Below, piece by piece: positions 46,909-57,606 of a stretch of DNA of 64,000 nt. The notes under the pieces are model-generated. The model was not told the DNA's origin and did no database searches. It saw only the letters and a list, made by a program, of their open reading frames with translations. Source of the DNA: Celoporthe dispersa (taxonomy: Eukaryota; Ascomycota; Sordariomycetes; Diaporthales; Cryphonectriaceae); the NCBI GenBank assembly GCA_016584495.1, contig WAID01000006.1, forward strand, positions 248,001-312,000, given 5' to 3'. Positions within the stretch are counted from its first letter, which is position 1. Every line of letters starts with the position of its first letter. A program made the translations under genes and the position numbers.

Positions 46909-48994
46909 ATGAAAATGGCCTGCCAACTTTGTGCCAACATCCACCCTCCCGAGCTGCAAAGCCTACCGCCAGGCTCAAAAGCCAAGATACCCAGGTGGAT
47001 CACTGTTGGCGACTTGAGGTCGTCCAAGTGTGACGAGTGCCAACTTGTCTGGAAAGCCCTTCAGCTGTACACTTCAGTATTCAAAGACGATGACTTCGTA
47101 GAGCTTCTCATTGCACGGGACCAGCCTCTGCGAGTCAACTACAGGGCTCCGAAGTATTCCATTGAGCTCTTCACACGAGACCCGAACGCAAATGCAGCCG
47201 CGCAAGACGGAGTCACGCAGAAAGAAGACCCGGAAGCGCCATACATCGGCTCTACTGTCGAGGTCTCGGAGAACTCTGGCTCCAAAAAATCCCTCGCCTT
47301 GGCCGCGTCGTGGCTTAAGAATTGCCGAGCCGGCCATCCGAGATGCCAGCTGCCTGGAGATCTCCCGCTGCCCACCAGGGTCATCGACGTCGGGCAAGAA
47401 GGTGTCCAAGAGCCATTCTTGTTCGAGACAAAGGGGCAAGCCTGTAACAATGAGCCGTACATTGCGCTCAGTTACTGCTGGGGCTGGTGGGAGCAGCACC
47501 CGCCCATGAAGACCGTGAAGGAGGACTTCCCTCGCCTCAATCTCAAGGCAAACTATGAAGAACACCTACAGGCTATTAAATTCTTACTCATGCCCAAGAC
47601 GATTCAAGACGCGGTCACTATCACCCGGAAGCTGGGCATACGGTACTTGTGGGTGGATGCCCTGTGCATAATCCAGCACGACGCAGAGGAATGGATCAGG
47701 GAGTCTGGCAAGATGTGCGACGTCTACTCGAATGCGCTGCTCACCATCTCTGCCACCCAGGCCGAGGGGTCATCCGTGGGCATCTTCGGCAAACAGTACT
47801 TCGGCACCCAGACGAGGCCACTGGGGAGGCTCCGCGACGGACGCGAGGTATACTCGCGGAAGAACGTGGCCAAGCTTCACAACGACTGCGACTGGGGTCT
47901 CCTCTTCCGCGTGCCGACCTCGACCGACTGGTCTGCCGACCGCACGGCCGTGGAACCGCTGGCAGCCCGGGCGTGGTGCATGCAGGAGAGCGTCCTCTCG
48001 AACCGAATCTTGCACTATACGTCGGACGAGATGATGTGGGAGTGCAACGAGGCTGGGTGGTGCGAGTGTGGCCTCGGCGAGACAGAAGTCGACGTGACCG
48101 AGAACCCAAATGTTGTCTTGCGCCGATCCGACATTATCTCGACAGAGGGTTATGACATGTCCTTCTTCTGGAGGAACGTCTGGAGTAATTTTGTGTACGT
48201 CTTCACGAGGCGGAGCATCACCGACAACAAGGACAAGCTTCCTGCGTTGTCGGGTCTGGCAAGAAAAGTTTTCGGACCTCCTGGCCCGCCGCCTGGGCCG
48301 CGAGCCCACATACCTTGCAGGGCTCTGGGGCGACGAACTACTGTTGAGGGGCCTCTGTTGGTTTGTCGCGCACACAGCAGCATCGTGGCGTTCGAGCAGC
48401 GGTACGATCACTGGTGTGTATGACCCCAGGCGTGCAGACCAGTGGCGTGCTCCGACATGGTCTTTCATGTCTTTGGACGCACCTATCTCCCTGATGGACT
48501 CCCTCCTGATGGAGAGTGCGGTGGAGGTCCTAGAGGCGACGGCAGAGCCCCTAGACCGGGCTGCGGATCCGTTCGGGCAGGTCTCCTCGGCGAAGCTTGT
48601 CCTACGCGGCCGGCTCATCAAGGGTCTTTGGTGCCAATACAGCGGCACTGACTTTCGCCTGGATGTTGCCCACCATAGCAACGACAAGATCACCTTTTGG
48701 TTGTTTAACAATGATGAAAGATGCATACCGTTCACCTGCGACGATCCATCGAGTGTACCTCGGGGCCGCAGCTCTGGATACTCTCTCCTTCTTCTCGGCT
48801 ACAAGGTCATTGCAAAGGTGCAGGAGCCTTGTTTTATGGTCCTCCGGGCTGCGGAACAGCCTCATGCGGGATGCTTTGAGAGAATCGGCCTGGCAGACGA
48901 GCGGGCTCTGCCTGGGCATCATGAGGGCGAGTGGAACTCCAGGTGGGCCGAGGATCCAAGTAATGGGGAGTTGGCGGATGTGACAATTGTGTAG
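46909..48994 (+). CDS. HET-domain protein (one apparent +1 break)
   Basis: The start is ATG 46909 (or ATG 46915 two codons on). The N-terminus has a zinc-like CQLCANIHPPELQSL..CDECQLVWKAL region common in this class. The HET domain follows with its three signatures: YIALSYCWG, then TIQDAVTITRKLGIRYLWVD with ALCIIQ, and RAWCMQESVLSNRILHYTSDE. HET domains trigger heterokaryon-incompatibility cell death when fungi of unlike genotype fuse. After DKLPALSGLARK the frame changes at the AAAA run 48264-48267: one extra A relative to the expected frame, which then stays open through LGREPTYLAGLWGDELL to TAG 48992. Without correction the protein ends at 48423 with an unrelated tail; with one A fewer it would be 694 aa. 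Such genes do decay naturally, so artefact and pseudogene are both possible. Confidence 0.85.
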
Positions 48995-49928
48995 ATCAAT
49001 ATTGCAAGAGGTAAACATTATTAAGCTTGGAAAAATACCTTATCAAACTCATTCCAATACTCGTCAGATGATGCAGACTCGCTTTCAGGCCTGTCGAGGT
49101 AAGTAGCTTGCGAAAGATTGTAAAACAATATGATCAAGGGGCGATCTTCGGCAAAACCACTATTGTTTTTAGCGATATGCCGGTGCTCTTTCTCAGATTC
49201 TTTCCGGTATTTCCCTCCTAATCATACATTCCGGCCCCTCGGATATCACTGTCAATGTCAGTAAATGTCCCATAGCAGTACATCATCGTTTCGTTTCGAT
49301 CCTGCCTTTCTGGAGGTTGAGATCGACTGGTATGCCTAGAAGTAGGATCGCCCTAGTGCTGATGTCACTCTGCATATAATTATTAGTTACAAGCTTGCCA
49401 AGTCATTGCAAACGCTCGGCCAGGTGGAAATGCAATAGCACAGTGACCCTCTAGAGCGGTATAGTCGAGCGTAGAGAGCAAACCCTATAATTACAGGATC
49501 TGATCTGATGATCGCAGAACCCATATGAAATGATAAACAGCTGTCCATCAATGACGCTGTGCTGATGCCTAAACCTCGGAAGTGCATGTCGCAGGATCAA
49601 GGGAGTCAGCCCATACAACCTCCCCTATTTCGCCAAGGCCATTTGGTCTGATCTAGCAGATACCCTGACTATCATCTTGGGGTATATGTGATGTGGCAGT
49701 GCTCATATTAATATGCATAAGCTTGAGTATCTATGTACTTAAGTAGTCAGTCGGGCGAGGTCTTTTGCTGACCACCACCCTGGCCGGAGTTGGAAATATA
49801 ATAAATCGTCGGAGCCGAAAAGTCACCACTTGTAATACCCCTCTTCACTTCTTGTCTTCTCTAGTATTTTTCTCGTGTAACCTTGCGTCGATTCCTCGCT
49901 CGAGCTCACTTCCCCAACAGGATTGCCA
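48995..49928. other. intergenic, AT-rich
   Basis: Between the HET gene and the CorA-like gene, in tandem orientation. No gene seen; the right end is the promoter and leader of the CorA-like gene, with a pyrimidine-rich stretch at 49838-49915. Confidence 0.55.
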
Positions 49929-51548
49929 ATGGAGGCGAGCGTTTCTATATGGGACTTTGGACCATCAGGCGCGGCATCTGGCTTCGGACAACTCAAGCAC
50001 AAGAACGACTTGGCCAAGCTTGAGGAAGCCCTCAAGGACTCTCAGACATCTGCAAGGTCAGGTCGACAACGCTTATTCGTCGTGCAGACCCCATCACAAT
50101 GCAGTGGACGTCATCCGCCAGCCACCTGCGGGCCTTGCAAGGTCGGCCACAAGCTCAGGCAACTGCTGGAGACAAGCCTCCACATGCCCCAGGACATCCT
50201 CGATATCCACCAGTGGAGCAATACAACATTTCGCTTCAATGAGACCATCAACTGCCCGAGACTCCCAACGATTTGTAACCCGAGGAGAAGATACTCGATC
50301 GAATATTTCGAAATGTGGCAGATTACAAGCCAAAGGTCCTTTGATCACTACATGAAGAATACAAGGAACAGCATTGTGCAGTGCGCAGCGACAGGAAGAG
50401 ATCTGCAGTGTCATAAATGGAGCAAGACTTCGGAATGGCTCCTGATAGCGCCGCGAAAGTGTTCATTCTGGTCCGAAAAACACGGGGATGGTTGGAATGG
50501 TAAGTGAGAATGACATCGACCTAATTGCAGGTTATTTGATGAGGATATATTAGTGTGCTGACACGTTATCCAAGCTGTGATTCTTTGCGATCCCCCTCCC
50601 AGAAAGGTCATCGCCGACGGGGTGGAGGTTGATGTGGCTACCAAAATCTTCGAAGGTGGCTATCATGGATTCATACCTGACCACGTCCGTGGTGCAAGCA
50701 CCGAGGCCCCGCCACACACATCCCTTTTCGACGATGTAAACTACTATATCCAACATCATTCCGGCGTGCTGGGACATGTAACAGAGCCAGGGTCGGCTGC
50801 AGTGTTTCTCAGAAAGATCGTCGCCAGCCACTACTGCCAGCTGCTAGGGTTCGTCAGCCACCAGACAGCCTCGATGCGATCCTCAGGGTGGGCGGTCCAG
50901 CGCAGGACACAACAGGAAATCGACGAAGCCGGCCAGGTCGAAAGCGCGTGGAGCCACTTCAAGTGTCCAGAATACTTCGAGGCGCTCAGCAACATGCTGG
51001 ACTGCTTTGGCATTCCGCATGGGCACGAACCGTACGACCACTTCAAGGTGGACGCAGAGGGTTTCCTCGACAGCTCTCAGAGGCGTGTTAATGTTGTGAA
51101 TGGACCAGTCCACTCTCATGGTCATGCAGACTGGCGGACATCAACTCCCGACCTTCTTTTCCTCCATCGGGAGTTCCGCTCGCGTCTCGCAGACTATGCC
51201 CGCATGACATCGTCTCTAGCAGCACTCAACGGCATGATCGGCGGCCGTCTCTCGGTCCTGGAGGCCCGCACGGCCAGAACACTAACTCTGGTAGCCATGC
51301 TGTTCGCACCCCCGGCTTGTGTGGCATCAATCTTCAGCATACCCGCGGACATATTCCAGGAGGGAGGGCCGCCCTTCTGGTGGTACTGGGCTGCTGCTGT
51401 ACCGCTCACAGTACTAGTATTCCTCCTGACGTATTTGGTTCATGAAAGAGATGTTGTGAGGAGGGTTTGGCATGCAAGGACGCCAAGGGTGACCACTCTG
51501 GGTATCAAGGATGAAGAAACAAAGGAGCACGGTGATCACAACGCCTGA
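49929..51548 (+). CDS. CorA-like membrane protein lacking the GMN motif
   Basis: Two exons, 49929-50499 and 50575-51548, with a 75-nt intron (GTAAGT donor, CCAAG acceptor) that joins GWN to AVILCDPPPRK in frame; 514 aa. The domain order is that of fungal CorA-like proteins: a cytosolic N-terminal part with CAATGRDLQCHKW and EWLLIAPRKCSFW, a long helical stalk, then two C-terminal membrane helices (TLTLVAMLFAPPACVASIFS and FWWYWAAAVPLTVLVFLLTY). In true magnesium transporters the loop between them starts with GMN; here it reads SIPADIFQEGG, so ion selectivity by the known mechanism is unlikely. Such proteins often sit near HET and NLR genes in moulds, as here. Role unknown. Confidence 0.8.
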
Positions 51549-51790
51549 CATGCGATAATCAAAAGCATGTCCATGTCCGGCCGGCTGTGGGATGCTTCAA
51601 TATGTGCAGAGACTCTTGAGTATTATATGCCTTCTCAAGGTTTCCCATGGCAGCTATTATTGATTGACAGAACGGGTTACTTGGTGTTGTATTGTGATCT
51701 CGTGCCTATTCTGTCTCGGCTCAAACAGAAAGCGCAAAGCTACCTAAGTAATCACCTAAAGTGCGCGTGTGTGTGTGTTCTTGCGACGTC

Positions 51791-52561
51791 TCAGACCAGC
51801 AACGCTCCTGAGTTGCTGTCGACAACAGTGCCAGTAACATTCGGGTCTTTCATGAGGAACAGATAAGCCTCGGCCACGTCCTCAGGCTGGGCGAGCCTCC
51901 CCGTCGGTAACTTCTCAACAACCGCTTGAAGCAGGGCCGTCTTCTCCTGTTCCTGTCCAGTCACAGTATCCCAGAGCTCCGTCGCCACGGCGCCGGGGCT
52001 GACAAGGTTGACCCGGATGGGTTTCAGGTCGACAGCCAGGTTCCTCGTCAGCGAGTGCAAGGCGCCGGCATAGCTCGCAATGACAGACCATCCTGGATGC
52101 GGCTTCTGGCTGACGGAGCCAGTGGTGAGGATGATGGAAGAGTAAGGGCCCGGAGTCAGGAATTTACTGCCGACCTTGGCGACGAAGAAAGGAGCGACAA
52201 AGCGGACCTGTCCAGCAGCGACGAGCGCCTCGTACGTAGTCTCGGCGAGGCCTATCAGGGCGAGCTTGTCGCCCGCCGTGCAGACGATGTGGTCGACCTT
52301 TCCGACCTTGGCGAAGAGCGCCTCGATGTCCCGTTCGATGGTGGGCTTGGACAGATCGCAGACATGACCGGCAGCGGTGCCGTCGGGGAAGGATGCTCTC
52401 AGTTTCTGGACAGTAGACTCGACTCGTGCCTGGTTGGACGAGGACACGGTGACCTTGGCTCCGGCCGCCAGAGACCCTTCCGCCACTGCGAACCCGATTC
52501 CGGATGTCCCGCCGATGATGAGGACGTGTTTTCCTTGAAGCTTGTTGTATTTGGACGCCAT
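51791..52561 (-). CDS. short-chain dehydrogenase/reductase with atypical active site
   Basis: Single exon of 256 aa from ATG 52561 (ATG 52570 would add three residues). The Rossmann signature is GGTSGIGFAVAEG, so NAD(P) binding is expected; the SSSNQARV after beta 2 suggests NADP(H) preference. The catalytic serine sits in TTGSVSQKP. The tyrosine is in VIASYAGALHSLTRNLAVDL, where the canonical YxxxK lysine position is leucine. The downstream RVNLVSPGAVATELW and RLAQPEDVAEAYLFLM fit the classical SDR fold. Fungal paralogues of this type exist beside secondary-metabolite genes, but no such cluster is present. It converges with the CorA-like gene, whose stop is 242 bp away. Confidence 0.88.
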   Translation of the reverse strand: MASKYNKLQGKHVLIIGGTSGIGFAVAEGSLAAGAKVTVSSSNQARVESTVQKLRASFPDGTAAGHVCDLSKPTIERDIEALFAKVGKVDHIVCTAGDKLALIGLAETTYEALVAAGQVRFVAPFFVAKVGSKFLTPGPYSSIILTTGSVSQKPHPGWSVIASYAGALHSLTRNLAVDLKPIRVNLVSPGAVATELWDTVTGQEQEKTALLQAVVEKLPTGRLAQPEDVAEAYLFLMKDPNVTGTVVDSNSGALLV

Positions 52562-53747
52562 GACGGGCATGCAATAATATAGGGAGCTTAGGTTCAACGT
52601 GGATAAATGATAATCTCGTGATCGGGAGCAAATATTAATCAGGATGCGTAGTTATCTTGGTTTGGTCAAGACGATGGACTCCTGGGACGGTTCTCATAAT
52701 GGGAACAACTGGTTCTTTATATAATTACAAAGGACGCCGTCATGTCCTAGAGTCTATGAAACCATGTATGTGCTAAGTCTCATGACGGGACTTTGTCCTG
52801 CTAAATTCCGCTGGAGATAGTTGCGGCCGCGCCTCTACCTCCGGAAAACCATAGCGGACCCCCTCCACAGGTCTGACCAAAGGGCACTAGGGTTCCACGG
52901 CAGCGGCGAATTTCCTAATTCGGTTCGAACCTTGTCGAGACATGTCAACAGCATCGTATTTCAAAGCAGAGCTGATCCTGCATTTACAATGACAAGTATG
53001 TGCCAACAGGTGGAGAACTTGTAGGAGAGCTCATGCATAGTGGTCGACATGGCTCCACACACTATCACACCACTCGATATCCTCTCAGATAATTACAGCA
53101 GTCCTTTGCATTATTAATTTGCCCGGTTTTGCACACAGATCACCAATCTAGGGCGTACGACAACTTTTGGATTCTTCAGCTCTCCATGGGTCTCTTGACA
53201 TTCAAGACACGGCGAATAGTCAAAAGTAGAATGGAGGGAAAGAAATTTTGTGTAAAAAGATTTTTTTTAAAAAAAAATGCCAAAACCAAATATGGACCGA
53301 AACTTGTACCGATATCCGAAACATGAGCATGTCTGGGAACCTCAAACCTCCTCCATCCCCCCTTTTCAGGCCCTAAACAGCCTTGGTGAAGACATATCAA
53401 AAAGTAAAGTAGGGGGACTTTATCAGAAGGGTGTGATTACATGGTCTTCTGGCTAAAAACAAAAACTGAAAACTGAAAGATAGTATCATTGAATCTCTGA
53501 CGATGACAGACTTGAGTATAATTATCGATCAAATCTCAGCAACGAATGGTGAGAATCAGGCGAAGACAGCTCGCCGCAGAAATTGAGACAACCGTAACAA
53601 GTGCCTGTAAAAACTCCTGAGAAGTGATTACGGGTCACTAATACAAGATCCGCCTACGGGACACACAAACTCTCCTTGCGCTTTCACGCATCCAAATGGA
53701 CTCTGTAGTCTTTGAAAGGACAGCCAAAATTCAAAACACCACGAGCA
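52562..53747. other. intergenic, AT-rich
   Basis: Contains the SDR promoter and the 3' UTR of the DUF1996 gene. An A/T-homopolymer stretch lies at 53245-53276. No gene recognised. Confidence 0.55.
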
Positions 53748-55425
53748 TTACATACTCTGACCCGGGAGAGTCGACATCCCTGAATAGCTGTCAGCAAACT
53801 CACAATTCACATACGGTGGGCGGCGGTCTCCAACTCACAGCCGTCCTCATCCTCAATGACCTCCTTCTTCACGCTACACTCCTTGGCCGTGCTGATATCC
53901 TGCGTGAGCAGGTTCGCCTGCGAGCATGTGGCACCCATACAGCCAGCCACGTTCATGGCACCCTGGAGAGAGGTGTCTTGCCAGCCAAAGACGTAGTCGG
54001 CGTGCTGGCCATAGCCGGTGTTGTCCCCGTAGCTAAGGTAGAAGGGCTGCGAGCCGTCTGTGGGCCACTCGTCGTTGAACTGGGTGGTGTTCCAGACCAC
54101 CTCGAGCATCACCTGCGGGATGCGGACAGGGTGGGTGGATGGACAGGCACCAGGCTGGTCGATGAAGGTGGTCGGGCCTGAGGTGGGATACGCGACGTGA
54201 TCTTGGTGGTTTGGTGTATCCTGTCACCTTTTAGTAAGAAATACCATGATCACAGAACTTCAATATGAATGGTAAGGGGTCGGAAGGAAGTAAGGTGCAT
54301 TTTAACAGAGCGTCCTCTTCAGCTACTCAACGACTGCTGAAGTGTACTGGATAACAGACGACGCAGATGAGACAGTTGCTTACAAGGTTGACGCCGTCCC
54401 AGCATCTGTGGCAAAGGCGATTAGCATAACTACAACAAGGAGGAGTATAACGAAGGGCCAGCAAGCTTACGTGGGAAAGAGAATGTTTGACCGGATGCCA
54501 CCTGGACAAGCCTGCGGAGGGAAGCCCTGGTAGTCGTTGCTGTAGTCAAAATTCCATCAGCACACTTCAAGATGATATATTTCATGATTCGATGCACTTA
54601 CCTGCCCTGGCATGGTGCTGAGGTATCGCCACCATAATTGGGACCCGTGTAGCAGCGGTAGCAGTTTTGATACTTCAGTGTGCTCCCCGGGTTGGTACGC
54701 CGAGTAACATCGCCGACAAGCATCCGGAACCCAGGCTTGAAGGCAGTGATGTTGAGAGAGGGGTATGATACGTAGTAGACGAGGATGCCTCCTCCGATCT
54801 GTGTGCTGAAGTTGTCGCTGAATTGATAGGCTGCTCCGCCCTGCGGGACGCGATGGTAAGAGCCGTTGGCAGCCTTGAAGTACATGTTAGCTGTCCTATA
54901 ATTATTAATCGGCCCGCGTTAGTATACCGAAGCAACTTGATGGGAGCCATCAATGATAATACGCACCAATAGTTACTGCGATCCTGTGAGAAGGCGCAGG
55001 TAGTGCAAGTGGTGCTATCAACGTCGACAATGTCAGTGCAGGCCCTCCCATAGGAGACTGATCGAGATGTCCCAGAAGTCTAGAGTGCAGACTGTACGTA
55101 CTCGTCCGAGACATCTCCCGTCGTCATAGTGGCATTAAACGCATTGCCGCCAACGATCTGATGAACATGGCCTGATGGCACTGTTCCTGGAGACACGAGG
55201 GGGTCGAGACGGTCGATGACGACCTGTGCGCAGCCCTACACGCCTGACAGTCAGTATCTACTTTGTAGATGTGAGAAGTAGGCCCAGAGGCGTTGGCCGT
55301 ATGCGAAAGCTGCTTACGAAACGGAGCATCGTGTACTCAGCGCCGCCTCCACCGAACTGCGGAGTGGGTGACGAGGCTCCCAGCACGCTCAGGGCCAGGA
55401 GGCCAATGACCTGTGACCAAGCCAT
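53748..55425 (-). CDS. secreted DUF1996 protein, eight exons
   Basis: Minus-strand exons: 55318-55425, 55102-55235, 54967-55014, 54602-54895, 54471-54539, 54384-54405, 53839-54220 and 53748-53779. All seven junctions join in phase and give 362 aa ending DGWMSTLPGQSM. The first 19 residues are a signal peptide (MAWSQVIGLLALSVLGASS). DUF1996 hallmarks follow: ML.FGCAQVVIDRLDPLVSPG, GHVHQIVGGNAFN, TTCTTCAFSQDRSNYW, QACPGGIRSNILFPTCWDGVNL, and HPVRIPQVMLEVVWNT. Even-numbered cysteines suggest disulfides. The family is secreted or wall-associated in fungi and of unknown activity. There is no WSC domain or GPI signal in this copy. Exon 6 is only 22 nt. Confidence 0.87.
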
Positions 55426-57121
55426 GTTTTCAGCAACCGATGGTGGTAAGAATTATGAGTGAGGGACCGAATGAAAGGCAGTTTGTCGAGTCGCGTGTGT
55501 ATTCCACAAATATATGTCTAATATAACCGAAGTGAAGACAGAGACGAAAGGGGAGAGAGAGATTCCAGGGTACAATAGACCGCCTAGAGAATGGCGACTG
55601 CGTATGAATTTATGCGACATTTTGCATTTGTGAGAGGCCGAGCTTGCAGGTATAAGATGAAAGAGGCGTCTCCTGGGAAAACAAGTGCCGACGGCGTGCG
55701 ATATTGATGAACACGACGCCAAGCCTGGGAGAACCAGGGAAACCGAGATGTCAAATGCCTGTTTGGACGAGTAGGAGAAAGGCTGTATATTAGCACTGAG
55801 GAATAAATTTGATTGCTTAATATCTGTGTCCTATTGGAGTCCAGGACCCGGCGGGTTCTATCTCTAATCAACCGGACAATCTGTAGTTGAAGTTGGATGA
55901 GCCGCAAATTGCCAACATACAACCCAGAATTAGGACCCCGTGAGATGTGTCAAACGTTCCGATCATATCCGAGATACCCAAGTTGACAAATACTGAAGGC
56001 AAGTCTGGGGATTATAATAGTGCCGCCATGCAGGTACCTAAGCGGCTGGGCTGAAGGTGGTTGGCTGGTTCACATGCTACCCACAAGCGGGCGATACATG
56101 AGAGACATCTGCCAGGTGATCTTCATGATCGGACAGGCTGGCTCCGAACTCATTAATCGAAATCTGAAGGTGTCATCTGCTCTGTGGCGGTGACCACGCT
56201 ACAATGATGGGTTATTGTGGACAGGCTGGAGAGCCTTTGAGTTGATAATACCCGATGAGAATGGTAGACTCAGGCCTTCAAGCTCCTCACAAGAGTGCCC
56301 CTGAGAGGGCTCTCATACCAAAGGCATTTATGATGTATGAGAGAGTTTGTTTCAACGAGATGCACATTAGAAATCACACTCGATCCCGTTTAATTAACAG
56401 CAATCGAAGTACGCAAAACGATTGGAGGACGTGAGCTCGGCAGAGAAGAGCAGCTTCAGCAAAGCTCTCACTATGGGATTTTCTTCAAACAGGTGTAATA
56501 GCTTAAATCTCCGAAAATGCTGAGATTATCATCCACACAAGCCCTTCTGTTTAGACTCCAAAGGGCTATTATGGACAGTAGACGAAATAATCACGTTTCC
56601 ATAACTCATTACAGCATCGTTAGATGGTGCGGCAACAAATTTCAATGTTATAATTATACTGTCAGAAATACTCACCTTCATTTTGTTAGCACAGTTTAGT
56701 CGACACAAGCGTTGCTTATTTCCTAACACTAAAGATACTAGAGATTTTTTTTTTATAGAAATAGTAGGGATTTGGTTCTTCCAGTTCCCCAAGCCGCCCT
56801 CGGATTCGCTTGATATGATCAAAATCCAAATGCTGCTTATAGAACTAGCTGGCTTGAGCAAGTGAGGACTCCATAGCAGGTTTAGGGTAAGCAATAGAGT
56901 ATAACTCGATATTCTGTACTGACAGGTATAGTCGTACGGAAGTAATATATCTCAAATTGAAGCGAAAGGAAGGGAAAGAAGAAGAGAGAAAAGAAACAAG
57001 CGAAATTTAGCAGATTTGTATATATTTGCTTTTGAATTATTACTGAATTTTTTCTCTAGCTGTTGATTGCTTAAGTCTTGGACTCTAGGTGAGCGAGTTC
57101 TGTTTAAATATGGGAGAAGAG

Positions 57122-57159
<38 letters not shown>

Positions 57160-57354
57160 ATTATTATTATTAACTGAGCAGCTGTTTATGATCATCTATC
57201 TAACGGCAATAATACTGAACATGCAGACAGAGGAACATGCATCCTTATCGAACCCAAGATGCCCAAAATCCATTAATAATGTCTCTAACGGGAAACAGTA
57301 GACATATTACGAAAGAAACTCTCAACGCTGGAGCCCGGTTGCTGTTGTCTTTAT
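55426..57354. other. AT-rich intergenic region
   Basis: Promoter of the DUF1996 gene on the left and 3' side of the NLR-like gene on the right. Strongly AT-rich from 56.5 kb, with short purine tracts (56960-57000) and the TA/TTA tract. No gene recognised. Confidence 0.55.
57122..57172. repeat. (TA)n followed by (TTA)n
   Basis: About 16 TA units run into six ATT-type trinucleotides, 200 bp downstream of the NLR-like gene. Confidence 0.9.
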
Positions 57355-57606
57355 CTACTCATCTTCGCCTTCTGATCCTGAACTCCATGAATCCTCATCA
57401 TAAACCCCCTCATAAGCATACGGTCCAGATGCCACATGCCGGAATTTACTCTTATCTTCTTCGTACAGCTCAGAAGATGTTTTCGCTCCGTTATTCTCAA
57501 GCAAGCGCTTGATTTCGTCTTGACGTTCAATGTCCTCAAGGTCCCGGTCTTTCTTCTTATAAACTTGGCCGTTGAGATAATGTTCTGAGTCGTCACCAAG
57601 ACAAGG

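Noticed and set aside
47770..48735. 321-codon minus-strand frame over the HET gene
   Set aside because: Antisense to the HET domain; no recognisable protein features.
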